A DNA stretch of 10,622 nucleotides from Desulfobacula sp. (lineage in GTDB: Bacteria > Desulfobacterota > Desulfobacteria > Desulfobacterales > Desulfobacteraceae): the NCBI GenBank assembly GCA_023139225.1, contig JAGLNZ010000407.1, forward strand, positions 1 through 10,622. Reading direction: 5' to 3'. Positions 1 through 6,541 of this stretch are shown here, piece after piece. The translations under genes and the position numbers were made by a program. Numbering within the stretch: the stretch's first letter is position 1; each line of letters starts with the position of its first letter. The notes beneath the pieces were generated by a model. That model searched no databases. It worked only from the letters and a program-made list of their open reading frames with translations, and had not been told where the DNA came from.

Positions 1-11
1 ACAAAGCTTTA

Positions 12-22
12 AAGGAGGTGAT
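12..22 (+). promoter_or_regulatory. Near-perfect Shine-Dalgarno for the formate dehydrogenase beta subunit
   Basis: AAGGAGGTGAT matches the complement of the 16S rRNA 3' end over 11 consecutive bases, with the GGAGG core ending 10 bases before the ATG at 29. The frame stays open to the left edge, so this site is what fixes the start at 29. In another frame a TAA at 10-12 could be the end of the upstream gene, expected to be the catalytic subunit; too little sequence is present to confirm that. Confidence 0.85.
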
Positions 23-28
23 GACAAC

Positions 29-742
29 ATGTCTAAATCAATATTCATAGATACAACCATTTGTTCCGCTTGCAGAGCATGCCAGGTCGCATGCAAGCAA
101 TGGCATGACCTGCCTGCTGAAAAAACAACAAACATGGGGAACTACCAAAATCCCCAGGATCTCTCCTTTGATACCTACAAGGTTGTCAGGATGAATGAAG
201 AGATGGTTAATAACCGGCTTGAGTGGCTGTTTTTCCCGGATCAGTGCCGGCATTGCGTTGATGCCCCATGCCTTGAAACCGCATTTAACGAGAATGCAAT
301 CTATCGTGATCCTGCAACGGGAGCAATTTTATATACCAAGGAAAGCAAAAAGCTTGATGCGGATGAAATCATCGCTTCATGTCCATACAACATTCCCAGG
401 AAGACAACCACGGGAACCCTTGCAAAATGTGACATGTGCAATGATAGAATTCATAACGGGCTTGCGCCGGCCTGTGTTACGGCATGTCCCACTGGGGCCA
501 TGACTTTTGGGAACCGGGAAGAAATCCTGGCTCTTGCCCAAAAAAGGCTTGGAAAGGTTAAGCAAAAATATCCAAAAGCCATGCTGTTAGACCCGGAAGA
601 GGTAACTGTAATTTATCTTGTCGGGTTTGATCCCGGTCTTTATGCGGATTATGCAGTGGCAAGCACTGACAGAGGTGGTTTAAGCCGCAGTGTTGCCCTT
701 CGTAAAATGATGGGCCCCTTTGCCAGGATAATGCGGGTATAA
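29..742 (+). CDS. Formate dehydrogenase, iron-sulfur (beta) subunit
   Basis: This is the electron-transfer subunit of a molybdenum/tungsten formate dehydrogenase, which carries electrons from the catalytic subunit through iron-sulfur clusters. It has exactly 12 cysteines: C12, C15, C18 and C22 in a ferredoxin-type motif; C73, C76 and C81; C118 in a CPYNIPR motif; C134 and C137 in CDMC; and C149 and C153 in ACVTACPTG. Twelve is the number needed for three [4Fe-4S] clusters, as in the Desulfovibrio-type soluble enzymes, whereas the E. coli FdnH type has 16 cysteines and four clusters. There is no C-terminal membrane helix, unlike FdnH, so it is probably part of a soluble, likely periplasmic complex exported with the alpha subunit. 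The 237 residues are somewhat more than I recall for Desulfovibrio homologues, with an extra basic tail after about residue 212. The alpha subunit should lie immediately upstream and fdhE follows 74 bp downstream. Confidence 0.93.
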   Translation: MSKSIFIDTTICSACRACQVACKQWHDLPAEKTTNMGNYQNPQDLSFDTYKVVRMNEEMVNNRLEWLFFPDQCRHCVDAPCLETAFNENAIYRDPATGAILYTKESKKLDADEIIASCPYNIPRKTTTGTLAKCDMCNDRIHNGLAPACVTACPTGAMTFGNREEILALAQKRLGKVKQKYPKAMLLDPEEVTVIYLVGFDPGLYADYAVASTDRGGLSRSVALRKMMGPFARIMRV

Positions 743-763
743 AAAACTAAGATTTCTATTATT

Positions 764-804
764 CTGCCCGGGAGACATGAAATGCTTTCCCGGGCAGCCC
801 TTTT
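764..804 (+). terminator. GC-rich hairpin between the beta subunit and fdhE (possible partial terminator)
   Basis: CTGCCCGGGA (764-773) pairs perfectly with TCCCGGGCAG (788-797). One G-U and one A-U pair extend the stem to 12, leaving a 10-base loop. It is followed by CCCTTTT at 798-804, a short and interrupted U run. The hairpin ends only 7 bases before the AAGGA ribosome binding site of fdhE (805-809). It could be a leaky terminator that lowers fdhE expression relative to the structural subunits, an RNA-stabilising 3' end for the upstream message, or both. Confidence 0.55.
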
Positions 805-816
805 AAGGATAATAAA

Positions 817-1692
817 GTGAATATTATTGAACAATTGGAACAATCAACAGCATTCATAAAAAAAGCAAGACCATCTTACGGTCCGATTCTCGATTTTTAC
901 CAGCAGGTTTTTCTTGCACAGGAAAAAAGTAAGGATGACATCTCCCTGCCTGCCATATGCATGGAACCGGATCTTTTAAATATAAAAATGAAAAATGAAA
1001 TGCCCTTGATTGACCAGTCTGAGTTTTTAATTGATATGCCTGTGGCAGAACAGCTTTTTGAACATTTGTGTGACATTGCCTCTGATTTTGCCCCTCAATT
1101 ATCATCAAATGCCCGGATTTTAAAAAAAGCTGCCAACAATCATACCTTTAGTTTGCAAACGCTTTTTCTTGCCATTCTCAACAACCAGGATTCAGCCCTG
1201 CATGATCTGTCAAAACTATTAAATATCCAAGAGCGGGAAATTGTATTTTTTGGCTATGCCAGTATTGCCCCCAGTATCAGGATATGCTCGGAACATCTTG
1301 CACAATCTCTTTCAGACAAGCCTGACCTGAAAAAAGGATACTGCCCCATCTGTGGCAACCTTCCTGATTTTGCTTTTTTTGATAAGGATGGCAAACGATT
1401 CCTAAAATGCTGTTTCTGTGCCCATGAATGGCTTACTATCCGCATGGGATGTATCTTCTGTAAAAATAAAGACAAGGAAAATCAGCAATATTTTTTTAGT
1501 AATGAAGAGAAAGAATACCGGGTAAACCTGTGTGACAACTGTCATAAATACATCAAGGCCGTGGACCTTCGTCAAATGAACCGTCCGTTTTATCCAAAGC
1601 TGGAACAGGTCAGCACCCTTCACCTTGATATCAAAGCAATAGAACAAGGTTACGCCAATTCAGGATCATGCACCAATGATGTTTCCTTGTAA
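817..1692 (+). CDS. fdhE: Formate dehydrogenase accessory protein FdhE
   Basis: This is a cytoplasmic maturation protein needed for active formate dehydrogenase; E. coli FdhE binds the catalytic subunit and iron through cysteine pairs. The 291-residue product has a helical N-terminal half of low conservation and a rubredoxin-like C-terminal half with four CxxC pairs: C176/C179 (CPICG), C198/C201 (CCFC before AHEW), C212/C215 and C239/C242. This four-pair layout and the length, near the 309 residues of E. coli FdhE, support the call. The start is GTG at 817, with AAGGA at 805-809 giving a 7-base spacer. It lies downstream of the beta subunit on the same strand, which fits co-expression with the enzyme it matures, although a hairpin at 764-797 may reduce read-through. 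The stop codon sits one base from the stop of the convergent gene. Confidence 0.9.
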   Translation: MNIIEQLEQSTAFIKKARPSYGPILDFYQQVFLAQEKSKDDISLPAICMEPDLLNIKMKNEMPLIDQSEFLIDMPVAEQLFEHLCDIASDFAPQLSSNARILKKAANNHTFSLQTLFLAILNNQDSALHDLSKLLNIQEREIVFFGYASIAPSIRICSEHLAQSLSDKPDLKKGYCPICGNLPDFAFFDKDGKRFLKCCFCAHEWLTIRMGCIFCKNKDKENQQYFFSNEEKEYRVNLCDNCHKYIKAVDLRQMNRPFYPKLEQVSTLHLDIKAIEQGYANSGSCTNDVSL

Positions 1693-1693
1693 C

Positions 1694-2398
1694 TTACTTT
1701 TTAATATATTTTTTTAAAAAATCAGGCTCTTTTTCAATAAAAACCCGGGTTATCATCCTGCCTTTAGTGACACCGTTTGTGCCGGCAGCAGTGATTTGAT
1801 GCTCTCCAATAGAAAGGCGAACGGCTATTTTTTTCCCTTTGCCCAGCTCACCGTCAATATCGCTGGTCCAGATAATGCCGTCGGAAAAATCACCGGCAAC
1901 AGACAAAGCCACACCTTCAAGCAGGATGGGAAAGTCCGATGTATAAAAATATTGTCCGTATCTGGGAGTTCGAATAAAAACCTCTGTTGAATCGTCTTCT
2001 TCAATATCTATATCTTTTGACAGTTTCATATACTCATTCAAATGAATTTTTGGAATAAACTCCAGTTTTTTCTTTAAGTAGAATAACCGGATCTGTTTTT
2101 TTATTTCAGACAGGTTTTTATAATCTGCTTTTTCATATTTATTAAACACTTTGATGATTTCAATAGCTTTATCATACTCTTTTGCTTCATATAACTTAAG
2201 CAGCCGGTTGTATTGATCATCAATTTTTGCAATAAATTCCTGTTTTATCCTGTCCTTTTCATGCTGCACCGCTTTTCTTTGTATTGATTCAGATCTTAAG
2301 TCAATAATCAACTTGAATACCAGGTTAAATAAAACAAAGAAAAATATAGCTAAAATAACTATAATTTGAATGGAATACCTTGTTTTCTTGGAAGGCAT
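1694..2398 (-). CDS. Membrane-anchored protein with Ig-like periplasmic domain, function unknown
   Basis: I do not recognise this 234-residue protein as a named family. It has a short basic N-terminus, one hydrophobic helix at about residues 10-32 that is probably an uncleaved signal anchor, and a charged helical stretch at about 38-115 that could be a coiled coil or a TPR-like repeat pair (LLKLYEAKEYDKAIEII). At about 140-223 is a beta-rich domain with WTSDIDGELGKGKKI and LSIGEHQITAAGT, a pattern common in Ig/PKD-like extracellular domains. Most of the protein should therefore be periplasmic. It is the last of five genes on this strand, 102 bp after the STAND/BTAD regulator, so it may be the operon's tail or have its own promoter: TTTACG at 2463-2468, a 17-base spacer and TAGACT at 2440-2445 on the minus strand is a weak candidate. 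The ribosome binding site is poor. It could be an accessory to the sensor or an unrelated envelope protein. Confidence 0.8.
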   Translation of the reverse strand: MPSKKTRYSIQIIVILAIFFFVLFNLVFKLIIDLRSESIQRKAVQHEKDRIKQEFIAKIDDQYNRLLKLYEAKEYDKAIEIIKVFNKYEKADYKNLSEIKKQIRLFYLKKKLEFIPKIHLNEYMKLSKDIDIEEDDSTEVFIRTPRYGQYFYTSDFPILLEGVALSVAGDFSDGIIWTSDIDGELGKGKKIAVRLSIGEHQITAAGTNGVTKGRMITRVFIEKEPDFLKKYIKK

Positions 2399-2467
2399 AT
2401 TCTTATTAATACCCTTTTAATTAATACTGATAGCGATATAGTCTAATGAATAAGATACCATCCGTAA

Positions 2468-2493
2468 AGGTTTTTTTACCAGATTTTTTTACC
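2468..2493. repeat. Tandem 13-bp duplication with poly-T runs in an intergenic gap
   Basis: Two adjacent 13-bp units, AGGTTTTTTTACC (2468-2480) and AGATTTTTTTACC (2481-2493), differ at one base. They sit just after the stop of the STAND/BTAD gene, inside the 102-bp gap before the 234-residue gene. On the minus-strand transcript the runs are A-rich, so they do not form a rho-independent terminator for that operon. No convincing GC-rich hairpin is present in 2399-2500. Confidence 0.7.
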
Positions 2494-2500
2494 GGGTTGC

Positions 2501-5500
2501 TTATCTGGATTTTATTTTACTATAGATATTAAAGGTTTGCGCATCAGGTTTGGTTCCCAGGTCCTTTTTTAATAATAACCTGCATTCTTGAAAAACATCA
2601 ATAGCTTTATTTTTCTGACCTGAATCCGCATATAGAATCATCAGGTTCTGGTATGCTGGTTCAAAATAGGGATCTGCCCCAAGGATGAGCTGCCAGGTTT
2701 CCACAGCCTTTTCGATCTGGTCCATTTCTTCGTGAAGCATGGCTTTTTTTTGCAAAAGCTCACCAAATCTTGCCAAAAAAAGATCCCTTTTCCGGGATAT
2801 CCATTCCAGATAAGGTTCTTCTGCAAAATAATCTCCCTTATAAATTTCTACAGCCTTTTCATAAAGTTCAAGAGCGATTTCAAGCTTGTTGTTTCTTTCA
2901 TTTTCTACAGCTTTTGCACCAAAGGCAATAAACTCATCCACATCAAGTGTGACAAGTTCCGGATCAAGGGATATCAAGCCTGCCTTTTGAATAATATAAG
3001 AGTATCCAAATTCTTTTTTTGGATTTGGCTCTATTCCTTTACGCAGGCGATGAAGATTGATTTTAAAATTTTTTTCTCCGGCTTTCAGCGTGGCTTTGGG
3101 CCATAAATCATCAATCAGGATTTCTTTTGGGATATCCTTTGATCCGTGCAGTACGATTGATTTGAGCAGCAGTATGGGCCTTGCACCCTCAAATACCTTA
3201 TTGTCCAACACCTTATTGTCGCTGTGAATATTAAACTGCCCAAGGGTTTCTATCCTGATCCCGGGCAAAAGCCTTTTGTATACGGGTCGTAAATTTTCAA
3301 TGAGCCTGTTTTTCCCTTTTTGTTTACCCGCAACCAATATCCTGTCCATTAGTTCAAAAACCAACGCCTGATCACAGCGCAAAATCAGGGAGACAACATA
3401 AGACTTAACGGATTTGATCTTATCATATGCCGTCATTAATAAAAGGACACGGATTAACACCCTCTCGCTGATCAGAGGAAAAAACACGTACCCTTTCTGA
3501 ATGGCATTTTTAAGCCCCCGACCCAAATAGTTGAAAGCAGCCTCAATCTCATTAAGCTCCCAGGATATCAGGCCCAAGGCAAAACAAGCTTCCGAACAGC
3601 AAAGATCCGATGAAATACCCTCAAAATATTCAAGGACCGGAACCAGCATGTTTTTAGCCTTTAAAAATTCTTTGTTCCTGAAAAGAATCATACCTGCCAG
3701 CTGTTGTGCTAAAAAATGATGAATGTCCCCTTTTTGGGCCAAATCCAGTTCTTTCAGCGCCTTTTTAATCTCCTGATCCGCCTCTTTAAGCTTTTCTTCC
3801 TGTAAAAAGCTCAAGGCCTTGATCCGGTGAGAAATCCCTTTATAAAAATCATTTCCTTCCAAAATTGAAAAATCATTCAGATGGTCTGCCATCTGCTGTG
3901 CTTCATCAAATTGTTTTGTATATACCAGGTGCAGGGCGCGGGCTTCAACAAATCCCGGATAAAGAAAAATCAACCCGAATTTTTCAATATCTGTTTCAGA
4001 CCGGATTAATAATTGTCCGGCTACATCAAACCGGGCATTTTTCAGGGCAAAATCTATATCAACAATGCTTTTCAGAGCCCTGTATTCCGGATGCTGTCCT
4101 TCCTTGGTGATCTGTTTTATTTTTGACAGCATCTGTCTTGCATTTACAAAATCTCCAGCCTGGACATACCCGAATGTCATGGTAATGGATGCATTGAGCA
4201 CCAGATTCGGATTGCTGATCTGCCTGCCCAAAAGAATGGAATTTCTACAGGCAGACACACCTTTTGGAATATTTCCGTTACCTGCGATATACCCTAAGCC
4301 CATCTGCTGCCACAAAAGGGCTTTTGCCCAGGGATACCGGTTCTTTTGACGAATTTGCAATAATTGTTTTTCGCCCTTTTTAATCCATTTCAAAATCATT
4401 CCGGAAGGCTGGCGGATAAATACCGCCGCCTCAATGAGATATCCGACAGACAGCAGCATACCGCGGATATCACGGGTTAGTTCAAAAAGGTCAAACGCCT
4501 TTTTAAAATCAATGATATTTTTTTTCCCGCCTTTGATACGCCGGGTCATGGTCCGAAAAAATATCAGCCAGGGATCATTCTGTATCATACTATCCGGAAG
4601 GCATTTGATCCATTTTTCAAGCCCGGTCATCTTCTGGTTAATAATATAGTCCGTACCCTTGATTTTGATAATACGAATAATATCTGAAAACGCATCTGCT
4701 TCAATAAAATAATTTATTGCCTGCTCATGATCTTTTCTTTCCCAAAAAAACAGTCCGACTTTCCAGTTAAGCGTTTTATAAGCTTTCCTGCCCCTGGTTT
4801 TTAAAAAATCCTGCAAAAGAAAATCCTTAAACAGGTTATGATATTTAAATTTAGGCCATCTGCTGTCCGAATCGATTCGCTGGATAAACAGGTTTCTTTT
4901 TTCAAGCTCGGTTAAAATTGTACGAGCATCATTGGATTTAAAAATATGGTTTGCCGTCTCAAGATCAATGATATCCAGAATAGATGTTTTGATTAAAAAT
5001 TCGCGGACCGGATCTGGAAGGTTTTTGTAAATCTCCTGAGAAAAAAAACTAAAGACTTCCGATGACAACCGGTCCGGAAGATTTTGCAATTTCCTAAACT
5101 GTCTTATGGATTCTGATACCAGGGTAAGCCCCCCCGCCCAGCCATCCGTAACCTGATGAATCCTTTCAATATCAATGGTATTGGCCTGGGCATACCCTGC
5201 AAAAAACAATCTGGTTTCATCAAGGGTAAACGCCAGGTTATCATTGTTGAGCACAAAAATATTATGCTCCATCTTAAGCCGCGGGATATTGAACAGGGGC
5301 ATGCTTCTGGATAAAAGAAAAAATTTTAATTTATTAAATTTGCCGTTAAGAATACCTTTAATTAATTGAAAGCTTGATGAAGCCTCATCAATTGATTCAA
5401 AATCATCCAGCACAATAATAAATGGGGACGAAAACTCGTGAAGGATAATGGATAACCCTTCAATATGTCTTAATAGCCCTTGTTCCGTCCCAAGGGTACT

Positions 5501-5791
5501 GTGGGGGATGAAAATATCATTATTCCCCTCATTTTGTCCGAGTAGTTCACGGATTCCCCTGATAAGCCTGTCAAACAGTTTGGTATGATCCTGGTCGTCC
5601 TTTGAAAGATGAAACCACAAGCATGGTCTGTCAGATTGTTGCAGATAGGAGGCCACAAGAGTTGTTTTGCCCTGGGCAGCCTGGCCTGTGATCAAAAAAT
5701 TCTGTCTATGAAAATTTTCATCCAAGAGGCAAAACAGGCGCTGCCGCTTGACAGCATCTGAAATATGAGGAGGATTGTATCGGGTGGTCAT
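2501..5791 (-). CDS. MalT-like STAND ATPase transcriptional activator with C-terminal SARP/BTAD domain
   Basis: This is a large cytoplasmic regulator of 1096 residues. The N-terminal NTPase module has a Walker A motif at 36-43 (GQAAQGKT), a Walker B motif at 124-130 (FIIVLDD), a sensor-like FLLSRS at 158-163, VTDGWAGG at 214-221 and YHNLFKDFLL at 317-326, all typical of the MalT/LAL-type STAND ATPases. Residues of about 340-840 are helical and TPR-like. From about residue 845 comes an OmpR/SARP-type winged helix (ETLGQF, DDLWPKA, NLHRLRKGI), and from about 950 a bacterial transcriptional activator domain (BTAD) to the end. The LuxR-type helix-turn-helix that ends MalT is absent; the winged helix presumably binds DNA. 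STAND proteins usually oligomerise on ATP and inducer binding. The gene starts 14 bp after the response regulator stop with a poor ribosome binding site, so translation is probably coupled. Target genes are not evident. Confidence 0.87.
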   Translation of the reverse strand: MTTRYNPPHISDAVKRQRLFCLLDENFHRQNFLITGQAAQGKTTLVASYLQQSDRPCLWFHLSKDDQDHTKLFDRLIRGIRELLGQNEGNNDIFIPHSTLGTEQGLLRHIEGLSIILHEFSSPFIIVLDDFESIDEASSSFQLIKGILNGKFNKLKFFLLSRSMPLFNIPRLKMEHNIFVLNNDNLAFTLDETRLFFAGYAQANTIDIERIHQVTDGWAGGLTLVSESIRQFRKLQNLPDRLSSEVFSFFSQEIYKNLPDPVREFLIKTSILDIIDLETANHIFKSNDARTILTELEKRNLFIQRIDSDSRWPKFKYHNLFKDFLLQDFLKTRGRKAYKTLNWKVGLFFWERKDHEQAINYFIEADAFSDIIRIIKIKGTDYIINQKMTGLEKWIKCLPDSMIQNDPWLIFFRTMTRRIKGGKKNIIDFKKAFDLFELTRDIRGMLLSVGYLIEAAVFIRQPSGMILKWIKKGEKQLLQIRQKNRYPWAKALLWQQMGLGYIAGNGNIPKGVSACRNSILLGRQISNPNLVLNASITMTFGYVQAGDFVNARQMLSKIKQITKEGQHPEYRALKSIVDIDFALKNARFDVAGQLLIRSETDIEKFGLIFLYPGFVEARALHLVYTKQFDEAQQMADHLNDFSILEGNDFYKGISHRIKALSFLQEEKLKEADQEIKKALKELDLAQKGDIHHFLAQQLAGMILFRNKEFLKAKNMLVPVLEYFEGISSDLCCSEACFALGLISWELNEIEAAFNYLGRGLKNAIQKGYVFFPLISERVLIRVLLLMTAYDKIKSVKSYVVSLILRCDQALVFELMDRILVAGKQKGKNRLIENLRPVYKRLLPGIRIETLGQFNIHSDNKVLDNKVFEGARPILLLKSIVLHGSKDIPKEILIDDLWPKATLKAGEKNFKINLHRLRKGIEPNPKKEFGYSYIIQKAGLISLDPELVTLDVDEFIAFGAKAVENERNNKLEIALELYEKAVEIYKGDYFAEEPYLEWISRKRDLFLARFGELLQKKAMLHEEMDQIEKAVETWQLILGADPYFEPAYQNLMILYADSGQKNKAIDVFQECRLLLKKDLGTKPDAQTFNIYSKIKSR

Positions 5792-5805
5792 GGCAAACCG
5801 GTCGG

Positions 5806-6504
5806 CTAATCTTCCGGCAATGCATCTTTAAGCGTTGCCATCTTGTCCATCCCGGCCATCCGGAACACTCTTACATAATTATAGGACAAATTTTCCATTA
5901 CAATGGTAGCCCCCCTTTTTTTTAAATCCTGTACCACCTCCATTAAAAGGGATATGCCTGAACGATCAATGGAAAAACTGTCGTCAAATATCAGGCAGAC
6001 TTCTTTGACATCATTGATAAATTCGGTTTTAAAAAATGAAGAAACCGCTTTTTGCTCCGATGCGGTAAGTTTTCCTTTTGCAGAAAAGACAAGCTTGTCT
6101 TCTGTCTTTGTTTCCGAAAATTCAAAGGGCATATTTCGGGGCATTAGTTTTCTTTTTTCAGCCCGGGCAAGTGCGGAATTTAATGCCTGCCTTTCAACGG
6201 GCTTGTTGATAAAATCAGACGCATTCAGATCAAGGGCTTCCACAGCCTTTTCCATGTCGCCATGGCCGGTAATAATAATAACTTGGGACTCTATCGATGT
6301 CTTCCTGATCCTGCGCAGCACTTCAAGCCCGTCTATACCCGGCATCTTTATATCGGTAAACACGATCTGTGGACAAATCTCATTGAACAGGGCCAATCCT
6401 TTTTCTCCGTCTTCGGCAGTATATACATCATATCCATAGGCTGTCAGGAAAAGTTTGAACATGGAAAGGGTCGGCTTTTCATCATCTATGACTAAAATTT
6501 TCAT
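5806..6504 (-). CDS. Response regulator with C-terminal STAS (anti-sigma-factor-antagonist-like) domain
   Basis: The 232-residue protein has a receiver domain (about 1-118) with the acidic pair D7/D8, phosphoacceptor D51 in FTDIKMPG, T79 and K101 (NKPV), all the residues needed for phosphorylation. Residues of about 127-230 form a STAS domain, the fold of SpoIIAA and RsbV, with the signature loop at 178-183 (SIDRSG) and the usual C-terminal VFRMAGM helix. There is no DNA-binding domain, so output is probably by protein contact. In SpoIIAA and RsbV the residue after the loop Asp is the Ser phosphorylated by the anti-sigma kinase; here it is R181, followed by S182. Control may therefore come from the receiver domain. 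It has a good ribosome binding site (AAAGGA at 6512-6517, minus strand) 37 bp after the histidine kinase. The kinase upstream is its likely phosphodonor, and the STAND regulator downstream is a candidate partner. Confidence 0.9.
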   Translation of the reverse strand: MKILVIDDEKPTLSMFKLFLTAYGYDVYTAEDGEKGLALFNEICPQIVFTDIKMPGIDGLEVLRRIRKTSIESQVIIITGHGDMEKAVEALDLNASDFINKPVERQALNSALARAEKRKLMPRNMPFEFSETKTEDKLVFSAKGKLTASEQKAVSSFFKTEFINDVKEVCLIFDDSFSIDRSGISLLMEVVQDLKKRGATIVMENLSYNYVRVFRMAGMDKMATLKDALPED

Positions 6505-6541
6505 TTTCTTTTCCTTTGCCCTTGCTTCTGATTAATATTTA

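Noticed and set aside
29..742. Beta subunit seems to lack cysteines compared with E. coli FdnH (no Cys at residue 85 and none in the third motif before CPYNIPR)
   Set aside because: The 12 remaining cysteines are exactly enough for three [4Fe-4S] clusters, and this pattern matches what I recall of Desulfovibrio-type beta subunits, so it is a subtype and not decay.
1742..1751. Palindrome AACCCGGGTT near the convergent gene ends, considered as a terminator
   Set aside because: It has no loop and no following T run and lies inside the coding sequence of the minus-strand gene.
2461..2500. Possible terminator after the STAND/BTAD gene
   Set aside because: Only a weak bulged stem (about 7 bp) can be drawn, and the homopolymer runs are A rather than U in that transcript.
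2732..3106. 124-codon + strand open frame opposite the BTAD end of the large regulator
   Set aside because: The sense strand encodes conserved winged-helix and BTAD motifs; the Phe/Lys-rich antisense product is a by-product of composition.
5903..6439. 178-codon open frame on the + strand opposite the response regulator
   Set aside because: It is antisense to a gene with clear REC and STAS motifs, its product is low-complexity and Ser-rich with no recognisable domain, and no ribosome binding site was noted.
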